This document shows positions 1-9,348 of a stretch of 64,000 bases of DNA, in pieces. Every line of letters starts with the position of its first letter. Position 1 is the stretch's first letter. Below the pieces are notes generated by a model. It was not told the origin of the DNA, made no database searches, and saw only the letters and a program-made list of their open reading frames with translations. The stretch lies in assembly GCA_964505385.1 (NCBI GenBank), contig CAZDIA010000010.1:26609-90608 (forward strand), given 5' to 3'. The stretch comes from SLJN01 sp964505385. GTDB lineage: Bacteria > Bacteroidota > Rhodothermia > Balneolales > Natronogracilivirgulaceae. The position numbers and the translations under genes were made by a program.

Positions 1-1698
1 TATCCTGCTGATGGGGTATTGGCAAATCCTCAGGAAGTAATAGACCGTTACGATTTTGACAATGAAGTAAGCAGATTTGTAGGGGATTTCACTGCTACTT
101 TAACTCCATTTGCAAATACAAGCATCGACTATACTTTAGGGTATGATACCAATACACAAACCGGTAAAGCATTTATCCCAACCGGTGTAGTTACTCCGGG
201 GCAGGAAACCGGTTTTTCCCGGCGATCAACCAGGGAAGTGGTTCAGGTGAATAATGATCTGAATGTCCGATACACTACAAACCTAACCGATCAGATTGAA
301 TCACGAACTCTTCTCGGTGGTACCCTGCAGTATGAATCCCGGGAAAACATAGTTGGTGAGTCTTCTGATCTGACGCCATTTATCCAAGTGTCTCCGGGAG
401 GAGCCGAGCAAACACTTGGGGAAAGCCGTTCAGAAATTGTAGTGATGGGTGCATTCCTACAAGAGACTTTGAATATAGCTGATCGCTTCTTTGTGACAGC
501 AGCCGGCCGTTTTGATGCTTCCTCGGTATTCGGAGAAGAAGATCGATGGCAATTCTATCCTAAAATCAGTAGCTCATATCTTATCTCTGAAGAAGATTAC
601 TGGCGGGGCTCTTTTCTGGATAATATCTTCGATCAATTTACTCTGCGAGCATCGATAGGTGAATCCGGCGGGCTCACGGCTATAGGACCATTTGATCGTT
701 TCACAACTTATTCTTCCGTAGCTTATGATGGGTTAACCGGTTTCCGTCCTTCTACCACCTTAGGCCGGGAAGACATTAGCCCGGAAAGACAGCGTGAAAT
801 TGAAGTCGGCACTGAGTTTAGCATGCTGAATGACCGTATTTTTGTGGATTTCACTTACTACGATCAGCATACCGAAGATCTATTATTGGAGCGATCCCTG
901 GCACCTACCACCGGTTTTAGCACTGCCTTGCAAAATGTAGGTACGCTGGATAACCGGGGTGTAGAAATTCAGTTGCGCCTCTTGCCGATAGACCGGCCTG
1001 ACCTGAACTGGACTTCTACTTTTAATTATTCTGCTAATCGCAATGAAGTAGACGGTGTCGAAGGTGATGTGATGATTATGCCCGGAGCATTTGGACAGGT
1101 TGCAACTAAAAACGAAGAGCCACTTGGTGTTTTTTACAGCACTCAGTTTGAGCGTGATGCAGATGGAAACATTGTAAAAGATGCAGACGGTATTCCTCAG
1201 GCAGGCGATGTAGGAGTAATTGGCGACCCCAACCCTGATTTCATTGCTTCATGGATAAATGAAGTCAATATTAATGACCGATGGAATTTCCGGGCTCAGT
1301 TTGATGCAAGCTATGGTAATGATGTCTTTAATTTCACTCGCCGGTTGGCCGCATTACCTGCATTTGGCACTTTGGATGACTACGAAAAAGAGTTAAGAGG
1401 AGATTTGCCGGAGGGCTATAATGCCGCTACATTCAATATCTTTGAGAACTGGGTGGAAGATGGCTCATATATAAAACTTCGGGAGCTTTCAGCCTCTTAC
1501 TCACTTTACCCAGAATTGTGGGGTTTAGAATCTATTCGCCTTAGCCTGATCGGGCGCAATTTGTTCTCCATAGATGACTATTCCGGATACGACCCCGAAA
1601 TCAATGTTACCGGCCAGAGTACGGTAGTACGTGGATTCGATTTCGTAGAAGTGCCGATCCCACGATCCATTTCATTCGCCATAAATATGAATTTCTAA
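1..1698 (+). CDS. SusC/RagA-type TonB-dependent outer-membrane receptor, 3' part
   Basis: The reading frame is open from the first base, so the N-terminal signal, carboxypeptidase-like and plug domains lie outside the window. The 565 visible codons are barrel strands: alternating aromatic/polar segments, repeated 'NxGxxxNRGxE'-like turns (NVGTLDNRGVEIQ) and a C-terminal strand ending in Phe (FAINMNF), as expected for an outer-membrane barrel. It is followed 14 nt later by a SusD-like lipoprotein, the classic SusC/SusD arrangement in which the pair forms an outer-membrane uptake complex for glycans or peptides. The substrate cannot be told from this fragment. Confidence 0.93.
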   Translation, partial: YPADGVLANPQEVIDRYDFDNEVSRFVGDFTATLTPFANTSIDYTLGYDTNTQTGKAFIPTGVVTPGQETGFSRRSTREVVQVNNDLNVRYTTNLTDQIESRTLLGGTLQYESRENIVGESSDLTPFIQVSPGGAEQTLGESRSEIVVMGAFLQETLNIADRFFVTAAGRFDASSVFGEEDRWQFYPKISSSYLISEEDYWRGSFLDNIFDQFTLRASIGESGGLTAIGPFDRFTTYSSVAYDGLTGFRPSTTLGREDISPERQREIEVGTEFSMLNDRIFVDFTYYDQHTEDLLLERSLAPTTGFSTALQNVGTLDNRGVEIQLRLLPIDRPDLNWTSTFNYSANRNEVDGVEGDVMIMPGAFGQVATKNEEPLGVFYSTQFERDADGNIVKDADGIPQAGDVGVIGDPNPDFIASWINEVNINDRWNFRAQFDASYGNDVFNFTRRLAALPAFGTLDDYEKELRGDLPEGYNAATFNIFENWVEDGSYIKLRELSASYSLYPELWGLESIRLSLIGRNLFSIDDYSGYDPEINVTGQSTVVRGFDFVEVPIPRSISFAINMNF

Positions 1699-1712
1699 CC
1701 CTGGGAGTAACC

Positions 1713-3044
1713 ATGTATTTTAAAAACTTAATTCTATACTCTCTTTTAGTAATACTGTTTGTATTAAGCTCTTGCGATTTGGATGTAGTTAATCCGAATA
1801 CCGCATCAGAAGAAGAAGTGCTGGAAACCAGAGAAGGAATGGTAACTCTTGCCGTAGGAACTCAGCAATATCATGCTACCAATTTTCTACTCGGGCATGT
1901 AATGAATACCGGGGTTACCGCCGGTGAAATGGGAGTTACAACTACCCTTGCTAATTATCTTGAGTTGGAGCGTGGCGGGGAAGCTCTTCCCACTGGCAAT
2001 GCCAACATCAATATGATATGGGGACGATCCTTCCGAATGATAGGAATGGCCGAAGACCTGATAGCAGAAGTTGACGATATCCCCATGGGTGAAGGAACAG
2101 CACAGGGAATTTCGGCTCTTGCTCATTTTCATAAGGCAGCAGCCTTAGGAGCTTTGGCATCAGCTTTTGAACAAACTCCGGTAGAAACTATGGAACTTGA
2201 TCGGCCAGGTTTTCTTAGCCGTGAAGATGTACTGCAGGAAGCTATAGATCTGCTCGATGAGGCTATAGATATCGGGAATCAATCCGGGTTTGAATTTTCG
2301 GATGCTTTTTTCAACGAAGTTTTGAGCTCAGATTTCGATCTCGAAAATACATTATATACTTATCTGGCCAGATTTCACCTGATGCTGGGCAACTATCAGC
2401 AGGCATATGATGCTGCTGATGCTGTCGATCCAACGGCTACCTCTATGTTTACCCTTGATGATCGGTCGAATAATGAAATCTTTGTGTTTCACAGTACCGA
2501 CCAACTCGGGTATGTAGCACCCAGGGAGTACTTCGGCCTGGAAGGATTGATCGATGAAAATGACGGCAGACTGGATTTTTACCTTGATCCCGTGGACCTT
2601 GAGAGTGATGAGCTTGGCTTGCCACTGGATAATCTGGACGGGTTTTTCTCCAGTCTTACCGACGATATTCCAGTCTATATTCCCGGTGAGATACTGCTTA
2701 TTAAAGCCGAAGCTATCGCCCGGCAAAATGGAGATACCGGTGAAGTGGTCAATTATATTAACGAGGTCAGAACCAAAACTCCTGATGAAGACCCGCTCGG
2801 TATAGGCGCTGATTTACCTGAATATGAAGGCGATACCGATATGGATTCGCTACTCGAAGAGATCTATATTCAGCGAAGCGCTGAACTATTTCTGACCGGA
2901 CAACGCCTCGAAGACAGCCGCCGGTTTGATCGGCCGGGACCGGGTTTGTTGGATGAAGGAAATGAACGTAATCGTACCTTTTATCCCTATCCGGATTCCG
3001 AACGCAGGGATAATCCGAATACTCCGGATGATCCGTCCATCTGA
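1713..3044 (+). CDS. SusD/RagB-like outer-membrane lipoprotein
   Basis: A 443-residue protein with a lipoprotein signal: a hydrophobic run followed by the lipobox-like FVLSSC, with the lipidated Cys at residue 21. It is helix-rich with TPR-like segments (residues 125-240) and carries the typical late SusD motifs, IPGEILLIKAEA near residue 325 and an RSAELFLTGQRLEDSRRF stretch near 390. SusD proteins cap the SusC barrel and bind substrate on the cell surface. It is somewhat shorter than the common 500-600 residues. The upstream SusC gene ends 14 nt before this start, so the two are surely co-transcribed. A strong hairpin lies after the stop. Confidence 0.93.
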   Translation: MYFKNLILYSLLVILFVLSSCDLDVVNPNTASEEEVLETREGMVTLAVGTQQYHATNFLLGHVMNTGVTAGEMGVTTTLANYLELERGGEALPTGNANINMIWGRSFRMIGMAEDLIAEVDDIPMGEGTAQGISALAHFHKAAALGALASAFEQTPVETMELDRPGFLSREDVLQEAIDLLDEAIDIGNQSGFEFSDAFFNEVLSSDFDLENTLYTYLARFHLMLGNYQQAYDAADAVDPTATSMFTLDDRSNNEIFVFHSTDQLGYVAPREYFGLEGLIDENDGRLDFYLDPVDLESDELGLPLDNLDGFFSSLTDDIPVYIPGEILLIKAEAIARQNGDTGEVVNYINEVRTKTPDEDPLGIGADLPEYEGDTDMDSLLEEIYIQRSAELFLTGQRLEDSRRFDRPGPGLLDEGNERNRTFYPYPDSERRDNPNTPDDPSI

Positions 3045-3078
3045 TGGACAAATCATTATTACAAAATCATGTGATTCG

Positions 3079-3127
3079 GCTGATGGTCTCATTATTAGTA
3101 AAAATTGAGACCATCAGCTTCTTTTAA
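3079..3127 (+). terminator. Intrinsic terminator after susC/susD
   Basis: A perfect 13-bp inverted repeat (GCTGATGGTCTCA at 3079-3091 and its complement at 3106-3118) with a 14-nt loop is followed by TTCTTTT. It lies 34 nt after the susD stop and separates the SusCD pair from the deacetylase gene. Confidence 0.75.
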
Positions 3128-3138
3128 ATGAGTATTTG

Positions 3139-4161
3139 ATGAAGGTTACTCTACTGATATCTTTTCTTTTCCTGCCTTTAGGATTGATTAATGCCAATGG
3201 TCAAGAGTATCTACCTGTGCTTTGTTTTCATTCTTTTTATGAAGAGGAACCAGATAACGGCACTCTTTCCGAAAGCTATGCCAGATTGGAAGAGCTCCTA
3301 AACTTTCTGAAATCGAATGGCTATCAATCAATTACTCATCATGATAGCAGGGATGAACACCAGATTATGCTGACTTTTGATGACGGGCACAAAAGCCAAT
3401 ACAAAGCTGCCGGCCTGCTTGAAGAATTCGGATTTCGAGGAGTTTTCTTTATTGTCCCCGGGCTTATTAATGATCCGGAATATGACCATCTCACTAAAAA
3501 GCAGATTCGTGATTTAGCTGACCGCGGGCATGAAATTGGTATTCACGGTTACAATCATGAAAGTGTAGTTGAATCCCGGAAAGAGCTCAAACGATCATTG
3601 GACATATCTGGTAAAGAATTTCACAGGCTAACCGGTTTGGATATTGAAATAATATCATTTGCTTTTCCTTTCGGCCATTATGATACCGAAAGCTTTCAAG
3701 AACTAAACCAAGAGTACCTATATCTTCACACTGTAAATCCGGGTTACTGGGATGGTACTTCTGCAAATGTTCCCCGCCTTTTGATTTCGCGCCAAAAAGA
3801 GCTGTCCTTTTATTTTGATTATATTAAACAAAGCCGGAAGTTCAAGCCTGCTGTTTACTTTGAGTATTCAGACGCAAATAGATCCCGACAATCGCAGGTA
3901 AATATTTCAATTGATGAAAATCTGGATCCAAATGCGATGTACCTGCTATCACCTGCAGCTGACATATCGGGAAAACACTATAAACCCCGCACTTTATCCA
4001 ATTTTTTTGAAAAGAAAAATGAAAGATACAGTATTAACCTTTCAGATTTTGTGGCAGAATTCTACAAGGAAGAACGGTCAGTGCTGTCACTTGCTATAGT
4101 GCAACTTCACGAAGATGAAATTATTTATCTTTCAAACGGGGAACTGTTTTGGATTGATTAA
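3139..4161 (+). CDS. Exported polysaccharide deacetylase (NodB domain)
   Basis: The ATG at 3139 gives a cleavable signal peptide (MKVTLLISFLFLPLGLINANG); an in-frame TTG one codon earlier is less likely. The carbohydrate esterase family 4 fold is shown by TFDDG at residues 79-83, HGYNH at 136-140 (metal-binding HxxxH) and an FAFPFG motif near 175. The enzyme would remove N- or O-acetyl groups from a polysaccharide in the periplasm or at the surface. About 110 C-terminal residues after the NodB domain match nothing I recognise. The next gene, 50 nt downstream, is another exported carbohydrate-active protein. Confidence 0.87.
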   Translation: MKVTLLISFLFLPLGLINANGQEYLPVLCFHSFYEEEPDNGTLSESYARLEELLNFLKSNGYQSITHHDSRDEHQIMLTFDDGHKSQYKAAGLLEEFGFRGVFFIVPGLINDPEYDHLTKKQIRDLADRGHEIGIHGYNHESVVESRKELKRSLDISGKEFHRLTGLDIEIISFAFPFGHYDTESFQELNQEYLYLHTVNPGYWDGTSANVPRLLISRQKELSFYFDYIKQSRKFKPAVYFEYSDANRSRQSQVNISIDENLDPNAMYLLSPAADISGKHYKPRTLSNFFEKKNERYSINLSDFVAEFYKEERSVLSLAIVQLHEDEIIYLSNGELFWID

Positions 4162-4211
4162 CACCACCAAACTATGATTTTATGACAGAACTAAATCATA
4201 AAAGTCTACAT

Positions 4212-5300
4212 ATGAAAATTATTCAACAATTACTCTTTGGATTAGTGACTTTGTTTTTGATAATGCCCGCAAAAATAATGGCATTTGACGAACCCGAGCT
4301 TGAGTTTCAATTTGCTTACCGTCCGATGGCATTTGAAACATTAAAAGAGAATGCGGATAAAGTATCACTGGTTGCTCCGGAGCCTTTCATAATTGATGAT
4401 AAAGGAATTATCCACGGCGAACCGGAACCGCGATTGCTTGACCTGGCTGAGCGCCATGACATAAAAGTAATGCCTCAGGTTAAAAATCTGGATGCCGGAG
4501 CGGGTTTGTTTTCCCAGGAGTGGGCCAGTGCTTTACTGAATGATCCCAAGTCTGTTGAACGAGCTGTGGAAAGTATGGTAGAATTATGTCGCAAATACGA
4601 TTTGTACGGCATCCAGATTGATCTTGAGGCGGTACATATTAATGATCGTGACAAGCTTACAGAGTTTTACCGGAAAGCTGCAACTGCGCTGCATGATGAA
4701 GGTTATAAAATCAGCATTGCTATTGTACACCGTTTTGAGGAAACGGGTGGAGCTAATAGTTATACCAGGTGGATGATGGAAAACTGGCGTGGCAGCTACG
4801 ACCTGAAAAAACTTGGTGAAATCGGTGATTTTATCAAAGTAATGTCATATGCTCAGCACACCCGCAGGACAACCCCCGGACCTTCACAGGGACTGCCATG
4901 GTTAAGGGAGGTCATGGAATACTGTCTTCAGTATGTGCCACCCGAAAAGTTGAGTATGGGTATTACTATGCGAGGATCACGTTATTACACTACAGCCGAT
5001 CCGGATCGCTATCATATTAATGCCCGTTCTTTTAGCGAGTCTATTTCCCGGGAAGATGCCGAATCCCTGATTGATCAATACAATGGATCACTAAATTGGG
5101 ATGATACTCAAAAAGTAAAATATGGCTATATTGAGCGAGGAGGCACCTTTGAATGGTTTTTTATTGACGATGATATCCGAAGCTTGAATGCCAAACTGGA
5201 TCTTGTGAGAGAATATGAATTCGGTGCGGTTAATATGTGGATCTTCGGCGATGAAGATCCCGAACTCTGGAATCGTATACAGGATTTCAGCTACGATTAA
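4212..5300 (+). CDS. Exported GH18-like glycoside hydrolase
   Basis: Starting at the ATG at 4212 gives a clear signal peptide (MKIIQQLLFGLVTLFL...); an ATG at 4182 would add ten polar residues. The mature protein looks like a TIM barrel of the GH18/YaaH class: the strand-4 signature reads YGIQIDLE, keeping the Asp-x-Glu pair with the catalytic acid, while the first Asp is Tyr and the middle one Gln. Later strands include the conserved VMSYAQH segment and a terminal GAVNMWIFGDED strand. Likely substrate is a GlcNAc-containing glycan such as chitin or peptidoglycan. It follows the deacetylase on the same strand and is convergent with the symporter, 24 nt away. Confidence 0.78.
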   Translation: MKIIQQLLFGLVTLFLIMPAKIMAFDEPELEFQFAYRPMAFETLKENADKVSLVAPEPFIIDDKGIIHGEPEPRLLDLAERHDIKVMPQVKNLDAGAGLFSQEWASALLNDPKSVERAVESMVELCRKYDLYGIQIDLEAVHINDRDKLTEFYRKAATALHDEGYKISIAIVHRFEETGGANSYTRWMMENWRGSYDLKKLGEIGDFIKVMSYAQHTRRTTPGPSQGLPWLREVMEYCLQYVPPEKLSMGITMRGSRYYTTADPDRYHINARSFSESISREDAESLIDQYNGSLNWDDTQKVKYGYIERGGTFEWFFIDDDIRSLNAKLDLVREYEFGAVNMWIFGDEDPELWNRIQDFSYD

Positions 5301-5324
5301 TCCTATTTACTTCCCAGAGCAAAT

Positions 5325-6824
5325 TTAAATATCACTATCCTCTTTCATCGCCTTAAACATTTCCTCGGTATCTTCCGGCGGTTCGGTGTACAGACTTACC
5401 AGAACAGTGGCAAGTGTGCCGGCGATGACTCCGGGAACCAGCTCGTAAATAATGTCTGTTAACCCCGGCAATACGTACCAGACTATGGTGACGATTGCCC
5501 CTGAAAATAAACCGGCAATTACTCCGGCGCGGGTAGTCCGTTTCCAATACAGCGCAAGGATGGAAGTTGGACCTATGGAGGCTCCGAGTCCGGCCCAGGC
5601 GAAAAGCACAAGGGTGAATACAAGCTGCTCCGCCATCATACCGAAAATCAAAGCTCCGATCACAAGCAGCACCACAATTGCCCTGCTGTAAAGCACCAAT
5701 TGCTTTTGAGATAATTGCTCGCCTTTCTTGATTATTTTTTCATACACATCCCGAACCACACTTGAGGCTGCAACCAATAACTGGGAGTCGGCTGTTGACA
5801 TGATTGCCGCAAAAATTGAAGCTACTACAGCACCAAATAGTATAGACGGCAGATACTCCTGTGCCAAAAAAGGATACAGATTTTCCTCATCGGCGGCTGG
5901 CAGCATTTCCAGTTCCGGAAAAACCGTGCGGCCAACCAGTCCGGTAAAAACCGCGCCCCATGCCATGATCACATTCCATGTGGTGCCTACAACTGCTGCA
6001 AACCGGAATTGCCGGCTGTCATTGATCGACATATACCGCGCCAGAATATGCGGGTTTCCGGGCACCCCCAGCCCGATACCCACAAATCCAATAAACATTC
6101 CGATAGAAAGGGCGGTAGGATCAACTAAAGTCGGATCGAGAGTGGAAAGCTCGGCCACCACCATACTCCATCCCCCCTGATCAATCACAACCAGAGCCGG
6201 AAGCACAAGAAGGGCTACAAGCATAAATATTGCCTGCACCATATCGGTCAAGCTTACAGCCAGGAATCCGCCAAGTGTAGTATATAACAGAACAATTCCG
6301 GCAGTTAACAAAATGCCGGTAGTCTCTTCAATCTGGAAACTTGATGCAAAAGTTTTGCCGCCGGCCACAAACTGAGAAGCCACATAGCCGAGCATAAAAA
6401 TCATCAAGACAGCTACAAGGACGATGCGTAATATCCCGTCACGATCTTTAAATCTTTCGGCAAAAAAGTCAGGCACTGTTACACAATCGTACTTCCCGCT
6501 GAAACTGCGAAGCCGGCGGGCGTAGTACAGAAACAAAAACAGTTCCACGATGATGTAACCGACTACCGTCCAAACCGCCGCCGCTCCCATCATCCATGCA
6601 GTGCCGGTTACTCCCAGCAGCAGCCAAGCACTCCTCCCTGAAACCACCGCTGAAAGGGCAACCACAAACCGGTTAATTTTTCTGCCGCCAACAAAAAACT
6701 CGCTGATCCCTTTTGATGAAAACCAGGAAGAATAAATTCCAAGGGCAATCACCAAGGCTAGATAGGCGAAAAAAGCAGCAATTGCCACCCCGTCTATCGG
6801 AATCTCAACAACTTCTCCTTCCAT
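5325..6824 (-). CDS. Sodium/solute symporter, PutP-like (SSS family)
   Basis: A 499-residue integral membrane protein with about 13 hydrophobic segments. The early SSS hallmark is seen: YSSWFSSKGISEFFVGGRK, then a SAWLLLGVTGTAWMMG helix resembling the Na+-binding TM1 of sodium/proline symporters. It would import a small solute, proline or a related amino acid being the best guess, with Na+. It lies two bases after a 28-codon hydrophobic reading frame (6827-6913) and downstream of glutamate dehydrogenase on the same strand with no terminator between, which suits amino-acid uptake and catabolism. Confidence 0.9.
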   Translation of the reverse strand: MEGEVVEIPIDGVAIAAFFAYLALVIALGIYSSWFSSKGISEFFVGGRKINRFVVALSAVVSGRSAWLLLGVTGTAWMMGAAAVWTVVGYIIVELFLFLYYARRLRSFSGKYDCVTVPDFFAERFKDRDGILRIVLVAVLMIFMLGYVASQFVAGGKTFASSFQIEETTGILLTAGIVLLYTTLGGFLAVSLTDMVQAIFMLVALLVLPALVVIDQGGWSMVVAELSTLDPTLVDPTALSIGMFIGFVGIGLGVPGNPHILARYMSINDSRQFRFAAVVGTTWNVIMAWGAVFTGLVGRTVFPELEMLPAADEENLYPFLAQEYLPSILFGAVVASIFAAIMSTADSQLLVAASSVVRDVYEKIIKKGEQLSQKQLVLYSRAIVVLLVIGALIFGMMAEQLVFTLVLFAWAGLGASIGPTSILALYWKRTTRAGVIAGLFSGAIVTIVWYVLPGLTDIIYELVPGVIAGTLATVLVSLYTEPPEDTEEMFKAMKEDSDI

Positions 6825-6826
6825 GG

Positions 6827-6913
6827 CTAACCGTTCTTAGCATTTACGCCGGCCAGTGTTAGGGCCATTAAAATGATCAGAAGCGGTAAAATGAAAAGTG
6901 AAAATGTAAGCAT
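6827..6913 (-). CDS. Small membrane peptide, probable symporter accessory protein
   Basis: A 28-codon frame too short for normal gene calling: ATG at 6913, TAG at 6827-6829. The peptide begins MLTFSLFILPLLIILMALT and ends in a short polar tail (AGVNAKNG), so it is one transmembrane helix with a Pro at position 10. Its stop lies two bases before the symporter ATG, giving tight translational coupling, and its start lies 41 nt after the gdh stop. Small single-helix partners are known for several Na+ symporters (for example MetS with MetP, and small accessory proteins annotated next to SSS transporters). Function here is inferred from position and shape only. Confidence 0.6.
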   Translation of the reverse strand: MLTFSLFILPLLIILMALTLAGVNAKNG

Positions 6914-6954
6914 CAATAAGTTATTGACGTATTCATGTCTAATTCGATGCAAAA

Positions 6955-8355
6955 TTAAGGAAAAATTCCTTGTTGCTGATAAGTTACAGCCACTTTACGG
7001 ATTGCACTTACAAAAGCTGCCGTGCGAAGGTCAATATTGTTAGCTCTCCTGATTTCACGGATTTCATTATATGCTTTGATCATCGTGTCCTCAAGGCCGG
7101 AATCAACAATATCCATTTCTTCGGCACCATGCGTGAGCTGTTCAATCACCTTTGTTGAAAATTTTCTACCTGTAGAATCTTCCATGGCTTTCACTATGCG
7201 GTTAAGCATATTTTCCTCATTACGCCGTTCCAATCTGCCAAAGCGAACGTGAGAGAGATTTTTCAGCCATTCAAAGTATGAGACTGTTACTCCGCCTGCA
7301 TTCGCAAAGTTATCCGGAAGAATCAAAGCGCCTCTTTCTTTTATGATATTATGCGCTTCTGAAGTAGTTGGTCCGTTTGCAGCTTCAGCGATTATTTTTG
7401 CTTTAACATTATGCGCATTCCCTTTATTGATTTGATTTTCCAAAGCGGCAGGAATCAGTATATCACAATCCATTTCAAGAACTTTTTTAGAGTCCTTGAA
7501 GCTTTCAGCTCCGGGGTAATCAATCACAGCACCTGTTTCTTTCCAATGTTTCATCACATTTTCCAGATCCATTCCTTTTGAATTATATAATCCTCCTGAT
7601 GCTTCAGCGATGCCGACTAATAGTGCTCCGGCTTCCTGAAAGTATTTAGCAGCATAGTAACCGACATTTCCAAGCCCCTGAACAATAACTTTTTTGCCTT
7701 CAATACCTGTAGTTAAACCAAGTTTCTTCATGTCTTCCTTGAAAGAGCATGCTTCACGTACTCCAAAGAATACTCCCCTGCCGGTAGCTTCAGTTCTGCC
7801 GCGAATACCGGAAAGCTCTATTGATTTGCCTGTTACACATGCCTCACAGTCAATCGTCTGATTCATCGTACGATAAGTATCAAAAATCCAGCCCATTTCC
7901 CTTGCACCGGTTCCGAAATCCGGTGACGGAACATCAACACCGGGTCCTATGAATCCTTTTTGAATTAGTTCGAAGGTATATCTTCGGGTTATTCGCTCAA
8001 GTTCGGCAACTGAATAATTTTGCACGTCGATACAGACTCCACCTTTGGCTCCGCCGAAGGGAACATCAACTACAGCGCATTTGTAGGTCATCAGTGCGGC
8101 AAGCGCTATTACTTCATCTTCATTGGCGAGAGAGCTATACCGAATACCACCTTTGGCAGGTAACTTATGCTGGCTGTGTTCCGCCCTCCATGCGTGAATC
8201 GTCTCAATAGATTCATCATCTCTGACTAACGGGAATGTTACGTGATAGACATTATTACACCGTTTTATTTGGTCGAGCAAGCCGGGGTCAGCATCCACAT
8301 AAGGTGCGGCTCGGTCAAAATACCTGTTTACATCATCGAAAAATTTGTATTCCAT
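6955..8355 (-). CDS. gdhA: Glu/Leu/Phe/Val dehydrogenase, probably NAD-glutamate dehydrogenase
   Basis: The 466-residue protein has the dehydrogenase N-domain with the substrate-binding PAKGGIRY and the catalytic-lysine region VPFGGAKGGV, and a Rossmann domain with VQGLGNVGYYAA. It converts glutamate to 2-oxoglutarate and ammonium in the cytoplasm. The length is a little over the usual 415-450, with an insert around ACVTGKSIELSG. The same operon seems to continue into a small membrane peptide and a Na+/amino-acid-type symporter, which favours a catabolic role. Coenzyme choice (NAD rather than NADP) is inferred from family resemblance. Confidence 0.94.
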   Translation of the reverse strand: MEYKFFDDVNRYFDRAAPYVDADPGLLDQIKRCNNVYHVTFPLVRDDESIETIHAWRAEHSQHKLPAKGGIRYSSLANEDEVIALAALMTYKCAVVDVPFGGAKGGVCIDVQNYSVAELERITRRYTFELIQKGFIGPGVDVPSPDFGTGAREMGWIFDTYRTMNQTIDCEACVTGKSIELSGIRGRTEATGRGVFFGVREACSFKEDMKKLGLTTGIEGKKVIVQGLGNVGYYAAKYFQEAGALLVGIAEASGGLYNSKGMDLENVMKHWKETGAVIDYPGAESFKDSKKVLEMDCDILIPAALENQINKGNAHNVKAKIIAEAANGPTTSEAHNIIKERGALILPDNFANAGGVTVSYFEWLKNLSHVRFGRLERRNEENMLNRIVKAMEDSTGRKFSTKVIEQLTHGAEEMDIVDSGLEDTMIKAYNEIREIRRANNIDLRTAAFVSAIRKVAVTYQQQGIFP

Positions 8356-8484
8356 AATGATCGGTTATCCATGATTAATATTTAAAAAAGCGCTTTTCTA
8401 TAAAGAAAAGATAAGGAACAGGATTCACTTTATCGAACTATTTCATAAAATAGTGGATTAGTTAAAAATACTTTCTGTCACCAT

Positions 8485-9348
8485 TTACGAGAGTGTAATA
8501 AATAAAACACCGGCAATCATTATAATTACTCCGGTAAGCCGTTCTGTGATCCCTTTTTCTTTTAAAATGAGTGTTCCCCAAATAACGCTGAGGACGGTGC
8601 TCATTCGTTTTATTGCGATAACATAAGCTACCATTGCCATGCTAATTGCTGTCATTTGATTAAGTATTGTCAATCCGTGAAAGACTCCGATAGGGATCAG
8701 GGCGCGATAGTTTCCATGCAGGTGAACAAATGGATTTCCGGTTTTCCATATCACAATGGGAGTAAGCAATAGCGTCATCATCATCATAACTGAGACCGAC
8801 CAGAACATAGGTGAAGTTTCTTCAACTCCGATTCTGTCTATATTTGCTGTTATGCTCCAAAGAAAGGCAACGAGTAGCATCAGCCGTGGTCCTGCTTCTT
8901 TTAAAAGAGCGCGAAAGGGTGCTGCCCAACCCTGTTTTTGTTCTTTTATGTTAAGCATGTAAGCTCCCATCACGATTAAAACGACCCCCAACAATCCCAA
9001 AGGCTCCGGAAATTCTCCTATGATTACAGGGGAGGTGATCAATAAGAATAAAGGAGTAAAGGTAACCAGAGGAACAGTAACTGATAAATCGGATAGCTTG
9101 ATAGCTTTCATATATAACACAGCTACTGTTGAATTTATACTGCTGCCGATCAAAAGAGCCATAAAATAGCGGGTCGAAAGTTCAGGTATCCCGGTTATCA
9201 GCAGGAGTGGCAAAAGAATTGGGAGCGCAAAAACTAAAAAACTCCAGGCGATGATATACTCGTTAATTTGGCGCAGGCCGAGTTTGCTGAACAGATCTTT
9301 GAGAGATTCGAATAAAGCCGTTAAAAAAGCAAAAATAAGCCAGGTCAT
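8485..9348 (-). CDS. EamA/DMT-family transporter
   Basis: I place the start at 9348, where ATG overlaps the upstream stop as ATGA; a longer frame to 9441 adds a Cys-rich leader that only reflects the DinB gene in another frame. The resulting 287-residue protein has ten hydrophobic helices in two repeats (EamA domains about residues 2-135 and 150-285), opening with MTWLIFAFLTALFESLKDLFSK. These are small-metabolite exporters of the drug/metabolite transporter superfamily; no substrate can be named. It is translationally coupled to the DinB-like gene. Confidence 0.85.
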   Translation of the reverse strand: MTWLIFAFLTALFESLKDLFSKLGLRQINEYIIAWSFLVFALPILLPLLLITGIPELSTRYFMALLIGSSINSTVAVLYMKAIKLSDLSVTVPLVTFTPLFLLITSPVIIGEFPEPLGLLGVVLIVMGAYMLNIKEQKQGWAAPFRALLKEAGPRLMLLVAFLWSITANIDRIGVEETSPMFWSVSVMMMMTLLLTPIVIWKTGNPFVHLHGNYRALIPIGVFHGLTILNQMTAISMAMVAYVIAIKRMSTVLSVIWGTLILKEKGITERLTGVIIMIAGVLFITLS

